Below are positions 13,585 through 23,758 of a stretch of DNA of 64,000 nt, piece after piece. Source of the stretch: Lateolabrax maculatus (taxonomy: Eukaryota; Chordata; Actinopteri; Acropomatiformes; Lateolabracidae); assembly GCA_031216445.1 (NCBI GenBank), contig CM062211.1, positions 16,824,001 through 16,888,000 on the forward strand, written 5' to 3'. Below the pieces are notes generated by a model. The model did not search any database. It was not told the DNA's origin and saw only the letters and a list, made by a program, of their open reading frames with translations. Positions within the stretch are counted from its first letter, which is position 1; each line of letters opens with the position of its first letter. Both the position numbers and the translations under genes were made by a program.

Positions 13585-16500
13585 GTGGAGTGACTATGTT
13601 GCTTTATGCCCTTTGAATAATGATTACATTTCACTGTGCTGAGACTGAACTCTTCTCTTCTCCCGCTCTTCTATATTCAGGTGATGATCTATCTGATTGA
13701 CAAAGTGCTGCCTGAGAGTTATTTTGCCAACAACCTGCGAGCGTTGTCAGGTAAACACAATGACACATACAGGATCATTCATTTTGAGGGTTGGGGTTAG
13801 TAACTTCAGCCCAAAGATAAACTACAAGTTCTATCATTTAATACATGAAATACAGAAAAACAACAAATCATTTTTTAAGCACAAATGCCACCAAATTCAC
13901 TCATTCCAGCTTCTCAAATGTGACTATTTGCTGTTGTTTTCTTAGTCCTCTATGATAATAAATTAAATTAATTCGGGTTTTGGACTGTTGGTTTGACAAA
14001 ACTAGCAATTAAAATAGGTCAACTTTAACTTCAGCTTTGGGAAATTGTGATGGACATTTTTCACTATTTTCAGACATTATGTAGTCCAAAATATAAACCA
14101 AATAATCAAGAAAATAAGGCAGATTAATCAATATTTAAAATCAATGTTTTAGTTTGGGATTCAGGAGCTATAAAGGTAAATGGAAGTGGTAGTTTGGTCT
14201 GGAAAGTGTCAGTATCTCATGGTGAAAAAGCTCATTTATAAAAACAGACCTTTGAACATTCATAGCAATTAAAATGACATGATGAAACATCTGCAGCACC
14301 TACAGATTCGAGATCTGACATCAGGTTATTGTCATGTTGACTCTGTAACTAACAAAGCTTTTAATGTAATCTAATGTCTCCCCCTGTTAGTGGACATGGC
14401 GGTGTTCAGAGACCTGCTGCGTCTAAAGCTGCCCAGACTGTCCCAGCATCTCCACCACCTACAGAAAGCTGCCAACAGAGAGGCTGGAGGTACAAATCTG
14501 TGTGTTTGTGTGTCAGTGTTTACTAAAATGCTACCTGGAATAAATATCCACAGCCAACTGGATGCAAAGCTACCTGATGCTGCTTTAACTGTTAAATGGT
14601 GCTGGTGTTAATGTAAGGATAAATGTAAGAAAATAGCACCGTATGTAAGTAATTTTGCATGTTTTTAGGCAAAAAAGCTTCCAAATGTTGTGTGTTCACG
14701 TCTCTTTGTGAATAAGTGCCTTAATATGAGGTGTGTGTGTATGTGTACAAATGATTCATCTAATTTCCAAGTAACTCGTCTGTTTTCTCTCAGGCAGCTA
14801 CGAGCCTCCGCTGACCAACGTGTTCACTATGCAGTGGTTCCTCACCATGTTCGCCACCTGCCTGCCGGCGCCCACCGTGCTGAAGATCTGGGACTCGGTT
14901 TTCTTCGAGGGTTCTGAGGTGCTGTTCCGGGTCGCCCTCGCCATCTGGGAGAGACTGGGAGAGTGAGTGGACCATTACTTACAGAAACAAGGATTTGATC
15001 CCCAATTTTAACATTTGCGTGAATTATTCAGATTAGTTGTAGTCCAGAGGAAAAAGCCCCTGAAACAAAATTTCCACTGAAGAGCAATGATAAAACTACA
15101 GCTATAAATGCATTTTATAGTAAATGATTGCACTACTAATACTAAAAAAGTACATGCTAGAATGTAGAACTGGAAATACCTTCAGTTTTCCTTTAGACAA
15201 CCAGTGTTTGTATCATATCCATCCAGCCATCTACATCCTCCTCTCGCCTCTCTGTATACTTCTGTCTTGATTCTTGATCGTCTCTTCCTCCCATCCTGTC
15301 TCCCCATTTTATGAACGCTGCTTGTTTCCTCCCTCTGTCTCTGTCCAGGAGGATCGAGTACTGTCAGACAGCAGATGAGTTTTACAGCACGATGGGTTGT
15401 CTCACTCAGGAGATGCTGGAGCAAAACCTCATCTCTCCAACTGAACTCATGCAGGTAGGATTAACAAAACCTTTCACACCTTCAACCTCTTTAGTGATGA
15501 TTGATTTGAGTATTATTAACCTAACTGTTCTCTCCTCCTTCCTCTCCATCTGTCAGGAGGTTTACTCCATAGCAGTGTTTCCTTTCCCTCAACTGGCTGA
15601 GCTGAGAGAGAAATACACCTACAACATCACTCCGTTCCCTAGCTCAGTCAAATCCAATGGAAGGTTTGTTCTAAACTTTATAATATTAAGACATTTTAAT
15701 AGTTTTTGACCGCAGAATGTTTGTAATCAAGGGAAACCCGAAATAAAATAGTGTAGCTGTGTATGTGTGAGAAGGGGGTGATGGGAACATGTTTTAGTGG
15801 CTGTGAGGGTGTTGATGTTATTATTTTGTTCTAGTGGTGGTCTGGGCAGCTGGGAGAGCGACGACGATGCCGACATGGATGATGAAGACTCTATGGTGAC
15901 GGCGCTCGGTTGCCTGGGTCCCCTGGGTGGCCTACTGGCCCCCGAGCTGCAGAGATACCAGAAACATCTCAAAGGTCAGAGCAGGCACATGAATTACTAC
16001 ACAGTAATTTCAACGGCAGCCGGTGGAGAGTGCACAGAGACAGCAGCCAAGTGGCTCGAGTCAAACTACTGCCCCAAATCCTCATGTTCTGCCCCCAGTT
16101 TGACTCCAATTACAAACTGTCTCTGATCTGTTTCCTCCAGACAAATCCCCACACTTCCTCCTCCTTCAACGGTTCTTCCAAAAATGAAAAAAAGGCAAAC
16201 ACCCTGAGGGGTTTAGTTAAAAACATTGGAGATCTGAAGCAGTCGTCGTCCCTCTCCAGAGAGATTTAGAAATGACTTCAGAGAAATGAGTGTTTCATTT
16301 AACCTCATAAGTAGATTTCAGTACAACACATTTGACCTGTTTCAAAAAGGAAACACATCGTCATCTCATTCTTAAGAGAAAGTGGAGCAAATGAACATCA
16401 ATAAATCATTCTAAGACAACAGTGTAATTACGGTAAACAAACTAGACCGCCAGCTGCTACACGCCTCTACAGAGCATTTTTTACATTGTGTGCTTCTGGG

Positions 16501-19500
16501 TTGGATTTGGTCTTTGCAACACTAAAGGAGGAAGAAATGCTGAAAAACTGATGGAAAAATAACTTTCAACACGCTGACCTTTTTCAGTACATGAAGTAAA
16601 TGTAAAATGTGTCTCACCAAATGCACTTTTACCTCGTCAAAAGCGGCTTTTGTCTATAAATGTTGATGATGCCGTCAGACGCAAAAAAACAGGAAGGACT
16701 GACTCAGTTTGCTGGGGTGGTTTCATCCAGACCCAAAGTCTTTCAAAATTGTAACTTTAGACCGAATGTATTACTGCGGTCTCAGTAATGCACTGTATTA
16801 ACATTTGGTCTTTTGAATATAAAATAGAAGCACCATAAAATTCTGTTTTTTATGTGGCACTTAGTTTCGTGTCTTGAGCGATCAGCTGATCTTGATTAAA
16901 AGCAAAACTGGGTGAGCAAATAAGTAAGAAAAGGAGCTTAAAAAGACCTAAAAGAGGCACATTGGGTTTTATCTGATTTGTGTATTTTGCTGGAATGTTT
17001 CCTTTTGAACCAAAGCCCATGACTCTAATCTTTGAGCCCCTCGATTACTTCCGTCAGTCTTAGTGTCTGAAAGCCAAAATCACAGTGACAAAATAAACGA
17101 GTCGAAATAAGGTCCTGATCGGTGTCTTCTTTCTACCTCCAGACCAGCGAACAGAGCAGGGAAACATCGCCGAGCTGAGCCCAGGAGCGGTGGGAGCTGG
17201 AGGAGCAGGAAGTGGAGGAGCAGGAGGTGCCAGGGCGGAGCATCAAGCTGCCATCAACAGCATGATGATGGAGAGAATGAGCACCGACATCTACGCCCTG
17301 AAGAAGCAATATACACGGATTAAAAGGCGGCAGCAGCAACAGGCTATGCAGCTCTACATACGCACAGGTGGGGAATAATAGTCAGAATCATAACTTTATC
17401 CATGAATGTCAATTTCCACTGTTTTTGTTTTTTATTTTTCAAACAATTACTGCCTTTTTTGTTCATTGTTTTCACATTAATGTCAGTATGAAATGCCTTC
17501 AATGTTGCTTTGAAGGACAGTGGTTCCCAAAGCAGGACAAATGGATGGGCCAAGGGGTCATTTCCATTTTTTATTCTATATTTTAATAATGTTTCACCAC
17601 ATAAAAAATAGGCATCATTACATTAACTACATTTCTGTTTTACCTCAACCATATCAAAGCAGAAGCAATACACATTAAAATCACGATATTAAAAACATAA
17701 TTGATTTTGCTGCAAAATATTCTATTTAATTTAGAGATATTGTTCTTCAGAAACCTGTAATGTTTAAACTCTAGTAGTAGGTATGATTTTAACACAAACA
17801 AATGTATAGACTATACAGTAAATACACAGTGTGAAAGATACCACAGCCAAAGAAATTACTTGCTTTTACACTTGTCCAAGTCCTTATTAAAACACAAAAA
17901 CCAGGCGAACTGTGAACACACCCTAAGGAACACAAACACAAGCAAACACTGATGATATGTGACTCGCAGGACCTGGACCTGAAGTGGCCACAAGTCCGGG
18001 GGTTCCTCAGGAGCAACTCACCAAACACGGCAACAGTACCGACCACCACACTGACGGTACTGGTGTCAAACCAAATTTGAGGGTCTGAAACTGGGTGTTC
18101 TGGGGCTGATTTGAGGGTCTTCAATGATTCACTAATGTTTGAATTAAAGTCTCTGAGTGATTAAAAGAGAATAGAAGAGTACCAAATCATAAGTTATGTT
18201 TACTTTGGGTTCCCAAGGCAGATTTCCAATTTATTTTTGTACATTCGGTTTAGGATAAATTAAGAAAAATCTAAAAAAAACTATGATTTTCACACACTTG
18301 ATATACAGTAAGTGCATAGGGAACATTGTACAGCTTAAGAATACACTGTTGAAAAATCAAGCAGGTGTATTTTACGTGGCAGAATAAAAGAACAGACCCT
18401 GTCATGCTTATTTTAACCATCTATTGATAAACTGAAGGGAAGGAAACCCTCTGGGGAAAATAAGCGTTGGAAATCTGGCGAGGGAACTGCTGGCTCAAAA
18501 ATGTTGAATCCTTTCCAGGTTGTATAACTACAAACATTCTCTGACTAAACCTACAAAATCTGGTTTTGGTTGTTTTAGCTTGAATAGATATCATGCTCTC
18601 AAAATGCTCACTTTTGTAAAACAGCAAGGCTGGCTCCAGTGTTTTAGATGTAGAGTAAGTCTACATTTAAACATGTTTAGATACATTGTCGAATGAGAGG
18701 AGTACTGTGACCTCTGACTGGCATTTTGAGAGCATTTATGAAACTGGTGCTACACTTTTTAACAAAAAGTTATATGTTTGGTGTAGGGAATACTGTTTCT
18801 GGGACAACTGGTGATGGTTTTGTTCTAATTGCAGGTGGCATACGCCCAGTTGCAGTAAATAAACCAGCTATATTCTGAATATTTATTTGGAGACACCTGT
18901 CACTACTGACATCAGATGCATTGATCACAGTTGTGTTATTATATTGTTGGCTACAGCATATAGACATCCCATAAGGTATTCAACCATCTACATTTTTATC
19001 ATGTTCCATTATAATAACGATAAAACATTGTGCTTTTAATGCACCTATAACTCTTAACAAACCACTGAGGATGCCTTCAGTAGTGACAGATGTGTCCAGT
19101 TCTACTTGTTCTTGCAAATGATTCATGTTTCTTTGGCTGTGTGCTGGAGGGTTTTTTCTCATTTGGACAAACTCTGATCACTAACCTTTTGTTTTGCATC
19201 CTTTACTTCCTTCTATTTGTTGCTCCTCCCATCTCATGCAAACATATGATGCGTGAAGCTTGTATAACAGTATTAGACTGAGATTTGGTGTTTTTCCCTT
19301 TCACATTCAAACATCTGTGCGCACACTTAAACACCTTAACAGCTCTCTCTCCGCTCATACTAACACACTCTGTACAGCTCAATAATCAGCTTTTATAAAC
19401 ACATTACCATGGTTTACTGACATTGGAAAAAAGGTCAAAATACTGTACATTACTGCACATATATTATATAATATCAGAGAATTTAATATGCATTTGGTCA

Positions 19501-21253
19501 GTAATCCAAAATACTGTATGTGTCTTTCTGTGAGAGATAAATCGTTCAGAGGAAAAAGCAGAAAACTGGACGCCCTCTGGTGTCTGATGGAGGTGCTGAG
19601 CTTCTGGCATCAGCTGCTCTGAACAGCTGACTGTATATTTTAAACATGGCTCAGCTGTTGCATCTACATGATGAAACATAAATTATTAGTTTCTCTAGTG
19701 CTGATACAATTCATTTAATCAAATGAAAAACACACAGTTTTGTAGTATAGATGCTTTAGTTAGCTTCAGGTTAACTGAACTGGTTAAAAACACAATTCAC
19801 TGTGTCACAGTGACCTCAGTTTAAAACAAATCTATTTTACTGTAGGATTCACTTTTTAAAAAGTTCTACACCCATGAAACAACTATCTAAAATATCCCTG
19901 TCTACCCTCAGTGTTTTATACTAAGACACGGTTTGTGTTTTTCTGTTTTAATGTGTTTATGCGTCTGCTTTACTTTTCACCTTCCCTCCAGACAAGTGCC
20001 CTGCCACCCGTGTCCTGGCCTCCCAGCTCAACCCTTCCAGCTCAGTAATCAACCACCTCCTTCTGGGTCGGAAACTACGCGGAGCAGACTCCAGACTCAC
20101 ATCCACTAGCACAACCACACTACCAGGCTGCCAACCACTTTCTCTGTCCCAGAATCAGGGCTCCCCTGCCAGGCAGCGCTGTGGCTCACTGGCCTCCAAC
20201 AGTACTGGATCTCCAGGGAGCTCCGGAGGAGGCGCGGGGTCGCCCTGGCGGGCTCACGTCCGGGTACATCGAAGGAATATAGCCAGAGCCCGAGCACAGC
20301 TGGGTTTTGGAGATTCAGAGGAAAGGGAAGATGAGGAAGAGGAGGAGGAAGCCAGAGGATCAGCAGGATTCCAGGGTGAAGAGGAGAAGAAGATTGAGGA
20401 AAATGAGGGAGATGATGAGGAGCACAAAGGAGGCAGTGACTCCTCTGTGTGTCCATCTCCTGATCCCTCTTTTACAGGGTCAGTATGTGAAGAGCTTCCA
20501 CAGATTGCAGATGAGACAAAAGAAGCAGAAGTTGCAGAGGTGGTTGTGCAACTGGACTCGTTGGATCTAGAGGAGGAATCAAATCTGACCTCCCCCAGCA
20601 ACGCAAACCCAGAAACACAAGAGTCTAAACGTGTATCCCAAGTCCCTCTTCTGCCTCCTCCGCCGTCCTCAAACAGACACAAAGAGTCTGATTCCTCAGG
20701 TTCAGAAAGAAACACCGCTTCTGAAAGACATTTTCCCTCCATCGCTTTACCTCCACCTCACCACTCTTTCAACATCCCTTCTTCCTCACCGTCCACCCTG
20801 AGTCTGTCCCCCTCTCCGGTCCTTACATCGGCTTCTCTCGGTCCGTCCTGCTCATCCTCTCCTTCACCACCCTCCACCCCAACACCAAGCTCCACTTCCT
20901 GCCTCCCATTATCCCCTTCGGCTGACGGCTTCCCATCTCTCCCTCTTCCTGCATCCTCCACCTTTTACAAAACCTCCTCCCCCTCCACTCCCTCACTGTC
21001 CTCAATCTCCTCATCATCCAGATCTTATATATCCTCCTCCCCGTCAACCCCGGCGTTCTCGTCCCCCGGCGCCTTCACTCCTAAACTGCCGGTCTTTTCC
21101 CCGTTCCCTTCCGTGAAGCAGCCTAGGAAATCGGCAGCAGCCAGAAATCTCGGCCTCTACGGTCCTACATCCAGAACACCCACAGTTCACTTCCCTCAGC
21201 TCAGCCGCAACCTTAACCGCAGCAGTGGTGCCGGCACCACCGGGAGGCGATGA
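1567..21253 (+). CDS. tbc1d30: tbc1d30, TBC1 domain family member 30 (Rab GTPase-activating protein), 14 coding exons
   Basis: The protein is a TBC-domain GAP that speeds GTP hydrolysis by Rab GTPases; the mammalian protein has been linked to Rab8A and primary cilium formation. Coding exons: 1567-2077, 5430-5594, 11674-11735, 12052-12117, 12924-13049, 13364-13549, 13681-13750, 14391-14489, 14794-14962, 15349-15454, 15557-15663, 15835-15974, 17143-17367, 19992-21253. They total 3294 nt, 1097 residues plus stop, with consistent phases and GT-AG junctions. The TBC domain covers roughly residues 255-485. It has both catalytic fingers: IVKDLHR (arginine finger R314) and YCQ (Y348-Q350). The central region and the C-terminal tail (FSPFPSVKQPRKSA, NLGLYGP, RTPTVHFPQ) closely match human TBC1D30 as I recall it. 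It is longer than the human long form (about 924 residues), mainly through Ser/Pro/Glu-rich sequence in the last exon. Identity is close to certain; individual splice sites are predicted. Confidence 0.95.
5430..5594 (+). CDS. tbc1d30: tbc1d30 exon 2 (long form), residues 171-225
   Basis: Acceptor TTTTTCAG|CCCC. It encodes a basic, probably helical segment (SIIQEVKYRTSLQSAKL, then RRRDRLCHKLQ, then ITACLQAVSQKRR), strongly similar to the human long form. Donor C|GTAAGA leaves one base that joins exon 3. Confidence 0.92.
7766..8019 (+). repeat. Dispersed teleost repeat, copy A (GGCTGCAACTAACGATTA type)
   Basis: Begins AGGCTGCAACTAACGATTAT and ends ACAATTGTTTCAGCTCC, so the ends are imperfect inverted repeats. 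Interior phrases (TTTATCCAACCAGCGGTCC, AGATATCCAGT) recur in the copies near 25.9, 38.7 and 40.7 kb. I recognise this as an abundant non-autonomous repeat of teleost genomes; the superfamily is not resolved. It lies in intron 2. Confidence 0.75.
8400..8782 (+). promoter_or_regulatory. tbc1d30: Internal tbc1d30 promoter and 5' leader for the short form
   Basis: A GC-rich stretch inside intron 2, just ahead of alternative first exon 1b. It has a CACGTG E-box near 8343, GGAGGAGGATGAGGAGG, and a GCATCAGCATCAGCAGCTGC run near 8428-8448. No TATA box is evident. Promoter role is inferred from the downstream exon having no usable acceptor and matching the human short-form N terminus. Confidence 0.55.
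8783..8945 (+). CDS. tbc1d30: tbc1d30 alternative first exon 1b (short form)
   Basis: ATG at 8783 starts MRQERPPAAGRRPR and continues to VGNIISNVLKKRNGISRSAP and RLLCTLEP, closely matching the N terminus I recall for the human short form (MRQDKLTGSLRRGG..., ILSNVLKKR, APRLLCTLEP). It has 54 codons plus one base; donor G|GTGACC. Joined to exon 3 it reads LEPGVDTRLKFT, in frame, giving a predicted 926-residue protein without exons 1 and 2. Confidence 0.92.
10092..10128 (+). CDS. tbc1d30: Possible third tbc1d30 first exon (1c)
   Basis: ATG in a strong context (A at -3, G at +4) opens MAQDKTTEADHAG, then a CAG|GTTAAA donor. It has 12 codons plus one base, exactly the phase needed for exon 3 (reading AGVDTRLKFT). 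The surrounding 10.0-10.5 kb is CpG-richer than the intron. No homology recognised; chance is a real alternative. Confidence 0.3.
11674..11735 (+). CDS. tbc1d30: tbc1d30 exon 3, residues 226-246
   Basis: First exon shared by all forms. It encodes VDTRLKFTIEPSLGKNGFQQ, near-identical to human. Acceptor TTTGTAG|GAG, donor CAG|GTAAGC. Confidence 0.95.
12052..12117 (+). CDS. tbc1d30: tbc1d30 exon 4, residues 247-268
   Basis: Encodes WYDALKAVARLPTGIPKEWR and KR, leading into the TBC domain (GIPKEWR is the usual entry motif). Acceptor CCCACAG|TGG, donor AGG|GTATGT; phase 0 on both sides. Confidence 0.95.
12924..13049 (+). CDS. tbc1d30: tbc1d30 exon 5, residues 269-310
   Basis: TBC domain start: VWLTLADQYLHSISIDWEKT, ending NPDDDSLGIQIVK. 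It carries the first half of the arginine-finger motif IxxDxxR, which is split across the exon 5/6 junction. Phase 0 exon of 42 codons. Confidence 0.96.
13364..13549 (+). CDS. tbc1d30: tbc1d30 exon 6, residues 311-372 (both catalytic fingers)
   Basis: Begins DLHRTGCSSYCGQEGEQDR; R314 is the arginine finger. VGYCQGFN carries the glutamine finger Q350. Both are intact, so the protein should be a catalytically competent dual-finger GAP. The donor AAG|GTACAC runs straight into a CA repeat. Confidence 0.97.
13552..13580 (+). repeat. (CA)n microsatellite at the exon 6 donor
   Basis: About 14 CA units beginning 3 nt inside intron 6, overlapping the +3 to +6 donor bases. Confidence 0.95.
13681..13750 (+). 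CDS. tbc1d30: tbc1d30 exon 7, residues 373-395
   Basis: Encodes VMIYLIDKVLPESYFANNLR then ALS, TBC domain core, near-identical to human. Acceptor ATTCAG|GTG, donor CAG|GTAAAC with one base carried over. Confidence 0.96.
13855..14145 (-). repeat. Dispersed teleost repeat, copy B (reverse orientation)
   Basis: Carries the reverse complement of phrases in copy C: ATTCCAGCTTCTCAAATGTG, and TTTTCACTATTTTCAGACAT. It fills much of intron 7. Ends are approximate. Confidence 0.6.
14391..14489 (+). CDS. tbc1d30: tbc1d30 exon 8, residues 396-428
   Basis: Encodes VDMAVFRDLLRLKLPRLSQH then LHHLQKAANREAG. Matches the human segment DMAVFRDLLRMKLPELSQHL. Acceptor TGTTAG|TGG, donor GGAG|GTACAA. Confidence 0.96.
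14794..14962 (+). CDS. tbc1d30: tbc1d30 exon 9, residues 429-484
   Basis: Encodes GSYEPPLTNVFTMQWFLTMF, then ATCLPAPTVLKIWDSVFFEG and SEVLFRVALAIWERLGE: the C-terminal half of the TBC domain. The motif MQWFLTxFATCLP is typical of the family. Donor GA|GTGAGT splits the codon for E484. Confidence 0.97.
15349..15454 (+). CDS. tbc1d30: tbc1d30 exon 10, residues 485-520
   Basis: Encodes RIEYCQTADEFYSTMGCLTQ then EMLEQNLISPTELMQ. Closely matches human just after the TBC domain. Acceptor CTGTCCAG|GAGG, donor CAG|GTAGGA. Confidence 0.95.
15557..15663 (+). CDS. tbc1d30: tbc1d30 exon 11, residues 521-555
   Basis: Encodes EVYSIAVFPFPQLAELREKY then TYNITPFPSSVKSNGR. Human counterpart reads PFPFPQLAELREKYTYNITP. 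Donor AAG|GTTTGT leaves two bases. Confidence 0.95.
15835..15974 (+). CDS. tbc1d30: tbc1d30 exon 12, residues 556-602
   Basis: Acidic stretch WESDDDADMDDEDSM followed by VTALGCLGPLGGLLAPELQR and YQKHLK, matching the human acidic block and GCLGPFSGFLAPELQKYQK. Donor AAAG|GTCAGA. Confidence 0.94.
16141..16187 (+). CDS. tbc1d30: Possible alternative terminal exon of tbc1d30
   Basis: A strong acceptor (CTGATCTGTTTCCTCCAG, ending 16140) inside intron 12. Spliced from exon 12 it reads DKSPHFLLLQRFFQK then stop at 16185-16187. AATAAA signals lie downstream at 16400 and 17092. It would end the protein shortly after the TBC domain and drop the long tail. No homology; use is unproven. Confidence 0.3.
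17143..17367 (+). CDS. tbc1d30: tbc1d30 exon 13, residues 603-677
   Basis: Encodes GNIAELSPGAV, then a Gly/Ala-rich insert (GAGGAGSGGAGGARAE) not present in the human protein as I recall it, then EHQAAINSMMMERMSTDIYA and LKKQYTRIKRRQQQQAMQLY. The last part is a likely coiled-coil helix conserved with human. Confidence 0.95.
17517..17580 (+). repeat. Weak copy of a dispersed AGTGGTTCCCAA repeat
   Basis: CAGTGGTTCCCAAAGCAGG then GGGCCAAGGGGTCA resembles the start of the element near 47.97 kb. Short and diverged; low confidence. Confidence 0.35.
19992..21253 (+). CDS. tbc1d30: tbc1d30 exon 14 (last), residues 678-1097
   Basis: Starts DKCPATRVLASQLNPSSSVI and NHLLLGRK, matching human SQVNSSPVINHLLLGKK, and has WRAHVRVHRRN like human WRTHIRVHKKN. 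The middle is low complexity: a Glu/Asp-rich block coded around 20320-20445 and a long Ser/Pro-rich block around 20730-21080. The end (PVFSPFPSVKQPRKSAAARN, LGLYGPTSRTPTVHFPQLSR) is strongly conserved, showing the true frame runs through the low-complexity part. Stop TGA 21251-21253. Confidence 0.95.
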
Positions 21254-23758
21254 GAACCTCTGCACTCCTGAACTGATGCTTGAAACACACAGTTATTACA
21301 TGACATGAAAAATCATTCTATAACTACACCGTGTTGCCTCCTGCATATCAAGAAAATAACCCATATCTTATTTGAAGTAGTTTGAAAGTTGTAGAAATGT
21401 ACAGTTCAGATGGGCGGAAATCGCTTGATTATTGATGTTGAAATGTGAAGATTGTGGTTCACCTGATAAAAGGGTCATCCTGAAATTCACAAGGCATTAC
21501 AGACAAACATTTAAGAACCATTTGACATTGAGTGTGAAAGAAATTTCTTTATGTTTTGTTTAGTGTTACAACCGCATTTGTACTGTACAGCTAAGATAGG
21601 AGTAGAAGACTATTACAGTATCAAGCCCTTTACAGTGGCCTATGCAGGACATCAGATGTGAACTATGTTTTATGGAAAAAGTAACATTTGCATTTGTGCT
21701 GGACATCTGTGTCCCTTCAGTAGATGTTTGTGAACCTTGAGAAAAGGTTTTTCCCTGGACTGAAACATGAAGAGAATCCGGTCTGGACGAAGGCTTCCTT
21801 CTGGACCATATGTGGCAACACGATGAACTACCTTTTTTCCCTATGAGATTACACAACACAATAGCCATCCAGTTGTTTTTATGCCAAGTATTTAAAAAAA
21901 AAAAAACAAGAATCAAGAGATACCTAAGAATCGCTGAACATGAAGAACCATCAAAGCTTGTGTGTGTGCGCTTCCCAGTCTTAAAACTTTTGATGTCCTG
22001 AAGCACTTTCTGTTGTGTCTAATGGTAAAATCATTTTGTATGTGTACTCTCTGTCTGTAACTTGACTGTTGAACACGAGGAATGTAATATCTCAGTCAAC
22101 AATGAAGTAAGGGTGAATGGGAATGCTACTCTGAGACAAGCTTGGCCAAGTTTTGTTTGGGTCATTGGGGTGTGAATACTGTGTAAATGAAATGTGGCAA
22201 ATCTAAATATAAAGGCACATAAAATACTATATCAAATCATATTGGTAGCTGTGTTCACATAAAAAAAACCTGCACAGCACTTAAAAGAGGACTTCAATGT
22301 TGATTCCCGGTATTTTCAGCATAGTCCAACCACACACATGTTCTTTGATACCTACAACAAAGCAGCTGCTTCTCACTGGTCCATTCAGGTAAATACAAGG
22401 AAAAATCCCGGTGTGTCTCAGTCATGTCATGTCCTGGAGAAACAACAACCACCTCTCAGTGGAAAAACAAAACATCCTGCTTCACAAGTTTTTACAATTG
22501 AGACTGCAATTAATCTGACTTACAGAAATCAACCTTCGACACCAAAGTACCAGTCAAACTTTGACAGACAGCATAGGCTCTTAACAACATTTATTGCCGT
22601 TTCGAACATTTCCAGATTGCACAAAGATGCACAAATATTCAGTTGGCTGCATAAAAACCATTTTTAACCTGTTTTACAAGTTGCTAAATTTAGTTTTTTT
22701 GACCAGAGTTGGTCGCTGTCAGTTACATATAGTTGCTTGCATTACAGTAGTTGTAAAAAAAAATTGTTTTAATGTTATAATATATGAGTAATTGAGAATT
22801 CTTCCGAATTTATCATAATTGTCTCTTTAATGAAAAAAAATGCATAATTTCACAATCTTTTATACTTTCCCCGTGTCTCCCAAGAGGGGGAAGAAAAAGA
22901 AGTGCGCACCGGGGCGACTTCCGGCCGCCATCTTTGTTTACATTCATGAACTAGCATCTTGTGAAACAAGTTAAAACATTTCACGGTGCAATGAGCGGCA
23001 CATTATCCCTTCAACTTGGCCAGAAGAGTGTTTTAGGAAAATGGAAATGTCTTCAAAACGGCGGTAAGTGTTGTCAGTTGATTTGCCGCGTTTTTTGTGT
23101 TCAGTTTAGTGAATCTAAATATCCCAAATGTAAAAACGGTGATTAGCATCACATGAGAGGCAAAAACGGGCCTGAACTCCTCTGACAGTTAGATAAATAT
23201 TCCCAAATACGAAGTTGACTTTGGTTTGATTTTAATGGAAAAAACTCTGCACCTGTGGGCCACCACACCTGTGTGGCGCCATTAAGTATCTCTGCAGTTG
23301 TAAACGTAATTTTAAATTCTTTTACAACCTCATAAAAATGTTTGTTGCCACAGTTTTATCTTCAGTAGCCAAATGTCTGTTCAGGAATGTTCCTTGAGCT
23401 CATTTTGTATTGGAAGTAAACCAGAAATACACGGCTTCGTCTGGTCTCCACTGCCATAGTTCAGCACTGTCTGACTCTTGTTATTTTTATGTAATTTCCA
23501 TATCCTATTATTCACTAAACCACAGGAATGCTGTAATTTAATGACGCCAACAGGGTCACTGGTGTTCACCGGATTTAGTTTCACATAAAATAGTGTTTTT
23601 GTGTGTTTGTCTGACTGTACATCGTGTGAGGGAAGACATGTTATTAAAGGGAAGGGACACCACGTCATTTACACCAAAGTACCCTTGATTACTGGGAAGA
23701 GGTTTGATGTCAACTGAGGGCACTACTGCACTCCAAATAAAGAAATACTCAGAATAAA
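21254..23758 (+). other. tbc1d30: tbc1d30 3' untranslated region and downstream gap
   Basis: Non-coding after the tbc1d30 stop. I find no AATAAA between 21254 and 23700; the first clear signals are a pair at 23736-23741 and 23753-23758. Either the 3' UTR is about 2.5 kb or a variant signal is used. The open frames in this stretch look like chance frames. A separate promoter-like segment sits inside it (22906-23063). Confidence 0.4.
22906..23063 (+). promoter_or_regulatory. Isolated ETS/YY1 promoter with possible first coding exon
   Basis: A GC-rich patch in AT-rich surroundings holds GACTTCCGGCCGCCATCTTT, that is an ETS core (CCGGAAGT reversed) fused to a YY1 site (AAGATGGCGGC reversed), a combination typical of housekeeping promoters. 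Downstream, ATG 22991 opens MSGTLSLQLGQKSVLGKWKC then LQNG, ending at a consensus donor G|GTAAGT (after 23063). On the other strand the YY1 site provides its own ATG (MAAGSRPGAHFFFF, 23 codons). I do not recognise either peptide and found no second exon. Confidence 0.4.

Noticed and set aside
15910..16269. 119-codon + strand frame across exon 12 and its intron
   Set aside because: Wrong frame for exon 12. Only the splice-bounded part from 16141 is kept, as a weak candidate exon.
20254..20742. 162-codon open frame on the - strand
   Set aside because: Antisense to the low-complexity part of tbc1d30 exon 14; its Ser runs mirror Glu/Gly-coding repeats.
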